Positions 6,776 to 8,353 of a stretch of 8,353 nucleotides of DNA are shown here, piece by piece. How positions within the stretch are numbered: the stretch's first letter is position 1; each line of letters opens with the position of its first letter. The notes under the pieces were generated by a model. That model saw only the letters and a program-made list of their open reading frames with translations, ran no database searches and had not been told where the DNA came from. Where the stretch lies: NCBI GenBank assembly GCA_021323555.1, contig JAJONP010000093.1:1-8353 (forward strand), in the 5' to 3' direction. The position numbers and the translations under genes were made by a program. The DNA is from Gammaproteobacteria bacterium. Lineage in GTDB: Bacteria > Pseudomonadota > Gammaproteobacteria > DSM-16500.

Positions 6776-7111
6776 ATGAATAAAAAGAAAGAGTCAATAA
6801 AATATATTAAAGTAACGGATGACACCATAAAGCTTCCAGAAAAACAAGGAAATGGAACTTTAAAATATTCTGTGAGAGTCGATAAAAATGGGAATATTGC
6901 GCGCTACAGTTTTGCTTATATAAATTTTCATATCTACACTGGAGATAACGGCAGAGTCTTAGGATATGACAATTGTCATGGATATCACCATCGACATTAT
7001 ATGGGAAAGGAAAATAAGATAGTATTTTCCAGCTTTGAAGATGTACTAGATCATTTTGAAAAAGAATGGGGGATTTTGCATGAAACCGTTAAAATACAAA
7101 AAGCCCGTTAA
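6776..7111 (+). CDS. TumE-like toxin (DUF6516 type) of a type II toxin-antitoxin pair
   Basis: A 111-residue basic cytosolic protein. The conserved centre, GDNGRVLGYDNCHGYHHRH (56-74) preceded by RYSFAYINFHIY (43-54) and followed by SFEDVLDHFEKEW (86-98), matches what I know of the TumE toxin family, where the Asp/His-rich HHRH region is the signature; the His cluster is suggestive of an RNA-directed activity, but mechanism is not shown here. I chose ATG 6776 over the in-frame TTG at 6740 because the extra residues (MYHLIFTVIINI) are unlike the family and the TTG lies in the palindromic region. No Shine-Dalgarno site precedes the ATG. The 3' end overlaps the partner gene by 32 bases, so the two are translationally linked. 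Toxin first, winged-helix partner second is the expected order. Recognition is from memory of motifs, not a search. Confidence 0.75.
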   Translation: MNKKKESIKYIKVTDDTIKLPEKQGNGTLKYSVRVDKNGNIARYSFAYINFHIYTGDNGRVLGYDNCHGYHHRHYMGKENKIVFSSFEDVLDHFEKEWGILHETVKIQKAR

Positions 7112-7496
7112 AAAATTAAAAAAAGTAATGAGGGTAAAAACTGGCTCTGTGAAAGATTTTTTCGCTGATGCAAGAAATATTATGCGTGCTGCTGATAAAG
7201 GCGTACCTATAAAGAAACGTTGTGCCACATTAACCTTTGCTGACCCTGCTGAAATGCTTCATTTTTTGAGTGCTGCAAAAATAAAATTAATTAATAATAT
7301 CAGAAAACATCCTAATTCAATCACGAATATAGCAAAAGCCATCAATAGAACCCGTGCCGCTGTAAGAAGAGATATATATGAAATGGAGCGCGTGGGAATA
7401 GTTAAAACCCACGAAGAGATCAATCCAATTGGGCATGGCCGACATAAAATTGTGGAGCTTGTTGCATCAAAAATGAAACTCGAAGCCTATATTTAA
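7080..7496 (+). CDS. TumA-like winged-helix antitoxin / DNA-binding protein
   Basis: A 138-residue protein partnered with the upstream TumE-like toxin. The basic N-terminus (KPLKYKKPVKKLKK) is followed by FADPAEMLHFLSAAKIKLINNIRKHPNS, a helical lead-in, and a winged helix-turn-helix at about 65-108 whose recognition region is ITNIAKAINRTRAAVRRDIY with EMERVGIVKT as the following helix and wing. This arrangement is the one seen in antitoxin-like DNA-binding proteins of the TumA/HVO_A0114 type. It would neutralise the toxin and bind the palindromes at 6715-6751. I chose ATG 7080 because GGGGGA ends about 6 bases upstream; an in-frame TTG at 7056 lies further inside the toxin gene and lacks such a site. 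Convergent with the broken antitoxin remnants on the other strand. Confidence 0.75.
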   Translation: MKPLKYKKPVKKLKKVMRVKTGSVKDFFADARNIMRAADKGVPIKKRCATLTFADPAEMLHFLSAAKIKLINNIRKHPNSITNIAKAINRTRAAVRRDIYEMERVGIVKTHEEINPIGHGRHKIVELVASKMKLEAYI

Positions 7497-7510
7497 AGAT
7501 AATACTGCCG

Positions 7511-7591
7511 TTACTTGAGTATTTCTCTAATAATTTTTGGTCGCTTGGTAATGCAAGTCAAATAGGCTAAGGTAGTAGTATCAGGCATCAT
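7511..7591 (-). pseudogene. C-terminal remnant of a HigA-type antitoxin
   Basis: Read on the minus strand this gives MMPDTTTLAYLTCITKRPK, then IIREILK and a stop. It resembles the C-terminal end of HigA/RelB-like helix-turn-helix antitoxins that accompany this type of toxin (a proline/glycine turn, then a helix of the form LLxxIxxxPExVxxxL). It sits about 200 bases downstream of the toxin stop on the same strand, where the end of its antitoxin gene should be, but is separated from the antitoxin start by stop codons and foreign-looking sequence. The remnant is short, so the match is suggestive rather than secure. The first two codons overlap the 23-bp repeat. Confidence 0.5.
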
Positions 7592-7609
7592 TTTTTCCTG
7601 TTTTCCAGC
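7587..7609. repeat. 23-bp direct repeat, copy in the broken antitoxin
   Basis: This sequence is identical over 23 bases to 7958-7980, which lies inside the RelE-like toxin gene. Similarity continues imperfectly for about another 20 bases to the right (to about 7630; toxin equivalent to about 8000), so it is a fragment of toxin coding sequence lodged inside the antitoxin locus rather than a chance match of a T-rich stretch. Confidence 0.85.
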
Positions 7610-7630
7610 TTTTATTTTACTTACTAACTT

Positions 7631-7737
7631 GCTGTTTTAAATAGCAATTAACTCTCTTTTCCCATCCGCCTCACAAACCAAAGCGCTCCCTCGGGTATGC
7701 CAAGCCCCTAAAACAGTGCGGCTCGCAGGTTGATGAT
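7631..7737. other. GC-rich segment interrupting the antitoxin gene
   Basis: Bases 7661-7740 are 46/80 G+C, well above the AT-rich neighbours. On the minus strand one frame is open without ATG for about 40 codons, from the stop at 7752-7754 to the taa at 7640-7642, reading NHQPASRTVLGAWHTRG, then SALVCEADGKRELIAI. I do not recognise a family. It may be a fragment of an inserted repeat element or, less likely, a diverged part of the antitoxin (the SRT...W pattern faintly recalls a helix-turn-helix). Together with the toxin-like fragment at 7587-7630 it fills the space between the antitoxin remnants. Confidence 0.45.
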
Positions 7738-7785
7738 TCAGTTTACTGCTTTAACCAGCTCATGTCCTAATGATTTCTCTTTCAT
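7738..7785 (-). pseudogene. Truncated start of the HigA-type antitoxin
   Basis: One base after the toxin stop, ATG at 7785 (minus strand) opens a frame of only 15 codons, MKEKSLGHELVKAVN, before TGA. It has AGAGGA about 8 bases upstream, so it was a properly placed second gene of a toxin-antitoxin operon. The sequence suits the first helix of HigA-like antitoxins, but a normal antitoxin has about 90-110 residues and the rest is missing. The likely C-terminus lies at 7511-7591. I read this as a disrupted antitoxin. Confidence 0.6.
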
Positions 7786-7786
7786 A

Positions 7787-8134
7787 TCATATATCCTCTA
7801 AATACTTCGAAACTAATAACGGGATAGTGCGTTTTAATTCATTACGTTCCCGCTGGTTTATATTATCTTTTTCTGACTTGCTATAAAGAGTAATAAGCAA
7901 GATTAATATATATTTTGAATAATGATAGAGTACTCTTACCCCTCCGCTTTTACCCTTATCATTTTTTCCTGTTTTCCAGCGTAGTTTTCTTACTCCATTT
8001 GTTCCAGTAATAGAATCACCTTTCTCTGGATTTTTTGAAATGTAATCTAATAAATCTTCTAATGCTTCTTCTGTCAAAATTTTATTTGCCTTTTTTTCAA
8101 AAGCAGGTGTCATTTTTATTATTAGATTTTTCAT
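7787..8134 (-). CDS. RelE/HigB-family toxin with disrupted antitoxin
   Basis: A 115-residue basic protein of the RelE/ParE superfamily, whose characterised members cut mRNA on the ribosome. It is of the HigB2-like subgroup: helical N-terminus TPAFEKKANKILTEEALEDL (9-28), then YISKNPEKGDSITGTNGVRK (31-50), the basic strand KLRWKTGKNDKGKSGGVRV (50-68), LYHYSKYILILLITLYSKSE (69-88) and a final helix. Length and all strands look complete, with no frameshift. These segments correspond to the family pattern NPExGxxIxGTGGxRKxRW...GGxRVxY...YxKxExxN. The gene has a strong promoter with an operator palindrome, but no Shine-Dalgarno site and only 6 bases between the -10 and the ATG. The antitoxin gene that should follow is broken, so the toxin is either attenuated, silent, or controlled by an antitoxin elsewhere. 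Confidence 0.8.
   Translation of the reverse strand: MKNLIIKMTPAFEKKANKILTEEALEDLLDYISKNPEKGDSITGTNGVRKLRWKTGKNDKGKSGGVRVLYHYSKYILILLITLYSKSEKDNINQRERNELKRTIPLLVSKYLEDI
7958..7980. repeat. 23-bp direct repeat, copy in the toxin gene
   Basis: Encodes the toxin's RWKTGKND region (residues 52-59) on the minus strand and is the source-like copy of the identical 23 bases at 7587-7609. Confidence 0.85.
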
Positions 8135-8140
8135 TTTTTA

Positions 8141-8169
8141 ATAGTAGGCCAATGGCCTATATCTGTCAA
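8141..8169 (-). promoter_or_regulatory. Promoter and operator palindrome of the RelE-like toxin
   Basis: On the minus strand a perfect -35 TTGACA (8164-8169) is followed after exactly 17 bases by TACTAT (8141-8146, 4 of 6 including the key TA...T). The spacer and -10 edge contain a 15-base palindrome, TAGGCCA-A-TGGCCTA (8145-8159 in + orientation), ideally placed to block RNA polymerase when bound. Start of transcription would fall on or next to the A of the toxin ATG, implying a leaderless message. This is the classic autoregulated toxin-antitoxin layout. Confidence 0.75.
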
Positions 8170-8177
8170 GTAAGGGA

Positions 8178-8337
8178 TTGCGGTATTTTATATTCACTGA
8201 TGTTCCAATGGAGCACACCCTCTGTCGTGATTTAAGTCGCGTGGCTGATGATTAGCGTGGGCGCGGTTATTCAGATTGTAAGAAAACGGTGGCCTCTGTT
8301 ATTTATTTCTTTTTTGGTGATGGTGATTGATAGCTAA
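8178..8337 (+). pseudogene. Decayed 3' copy of the CBU_0592-like membrane protein gene (right repeat)
   Basis: The + strand reads CGILYSLMFQWSTPSVVI, stop (TAA 8233-8235), then VAWLMISVGAVIQIVRKRW, which matches residues 48-83 of the intact protein encoded at 5195-5449. The 5' half is absent: similarity begins abruptly at 8178, just behind the toxin promoter. The original TGA stop has changed, so the frame runs on to TAA at 8335-8337 with an unrelated hydrophobic tail. Nucleotide identity with 5335-5464 is about 85% by eye. With no start, an internal stop and a lost stop it cannot be functional. Loose similarity continues to about 8325; the last bases of the window hold nothing else I can identify. 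Confidence 0.85.
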
Positions 8338-8353
8338 AGTATCGACGCATCCA

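Noticed and set aside
7056..7079. TTG start for the TumA-like protein
   Set aside because: ATG 7080 has a well-placed GGGGGA, whereas the TTG has no comparable site and deepens the overlap with the toxin gene.
8035..8235. A + strand open frame of about 66 codons ending in the membrane protein repeat
   Set aside because: Its first two-thirds are antisense to the toxin gene and its promoter; only the last part from 8178 is meaningful, as a pseudogene fragment.
1..8353. CRISPR array, tRNA, rRNA or integrase/transposase gene
   Set aside because: I found no regularly spaced repeats, cloverleaf-like sequence, rRNA segment or recombinase motif in either strand.

Overview
The window looks like part of a moderately AT-rich gammaproteobacterial chromosome, most likely an intracellular lineage of the Legionellales/Coxiellaceae type. 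The reasons are the gyrA, cmk, rpsA, lapB, dusA gene set, a small membrane protein resembling the family named after Coxiella CBU_0592, and a eukaryote-style Ras/Rab-like GTPase gene. The genus cannot be fixed from the sequence alone.

Left part (1-5449, all + strand) is core genome: the 3' end of gyrA, cmk, rpsA, a strong intrinsic terminator, a REP-like palindromic repeat, lapB, dusA and the CBU_0592-like gene. It appears compacted. gyrA runs directly into cmk with overlapping frames, where many gammaproteobacteria have serC and aroA. lapB follows rpsA without the ihfB and lapA genes often found there. lapB-dusA-CBU_0592-like are stop/start-overlapping and probably one transcript.

Right part (5450-8177) looks like accessory DNA. 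It holds a minus-strand Ras-superfamily GTPase with a degenerate active site and a long coiled-coil tail, a + strand TumE/TumA-like toxin-antitoxin pair behind stacked palindromes, and a minus-strand RelE/HigB-family toxin whose antitoxin gene is broken into fragments. This block is bracketed by two copies of the 3' end of the CBU_0592-like gene: the intact gene on the left and a decayed copy with an internal stop on the right (from 8178), about 85% identical by eye. That is the footprint expected of an insertion at a gene 3' end or of a tandem duplication later filled with cargo. No integrase or transposase is visible in the window.

The main points for a second look are: the GTPase, whose P-loop reads GKN, the position of the Ras S17N dominant-negative substitution, and whose WDTAGQE motif is destroyed; the duplicated 3' end framing the cargo; the RelE-type toxin that kept an excellent promoter-operator while its antitoxin was disrupted; and the contrast between toxin genes without Shine-Dalgarno sites (possibly leaderless) and antitoxin starts that have them.
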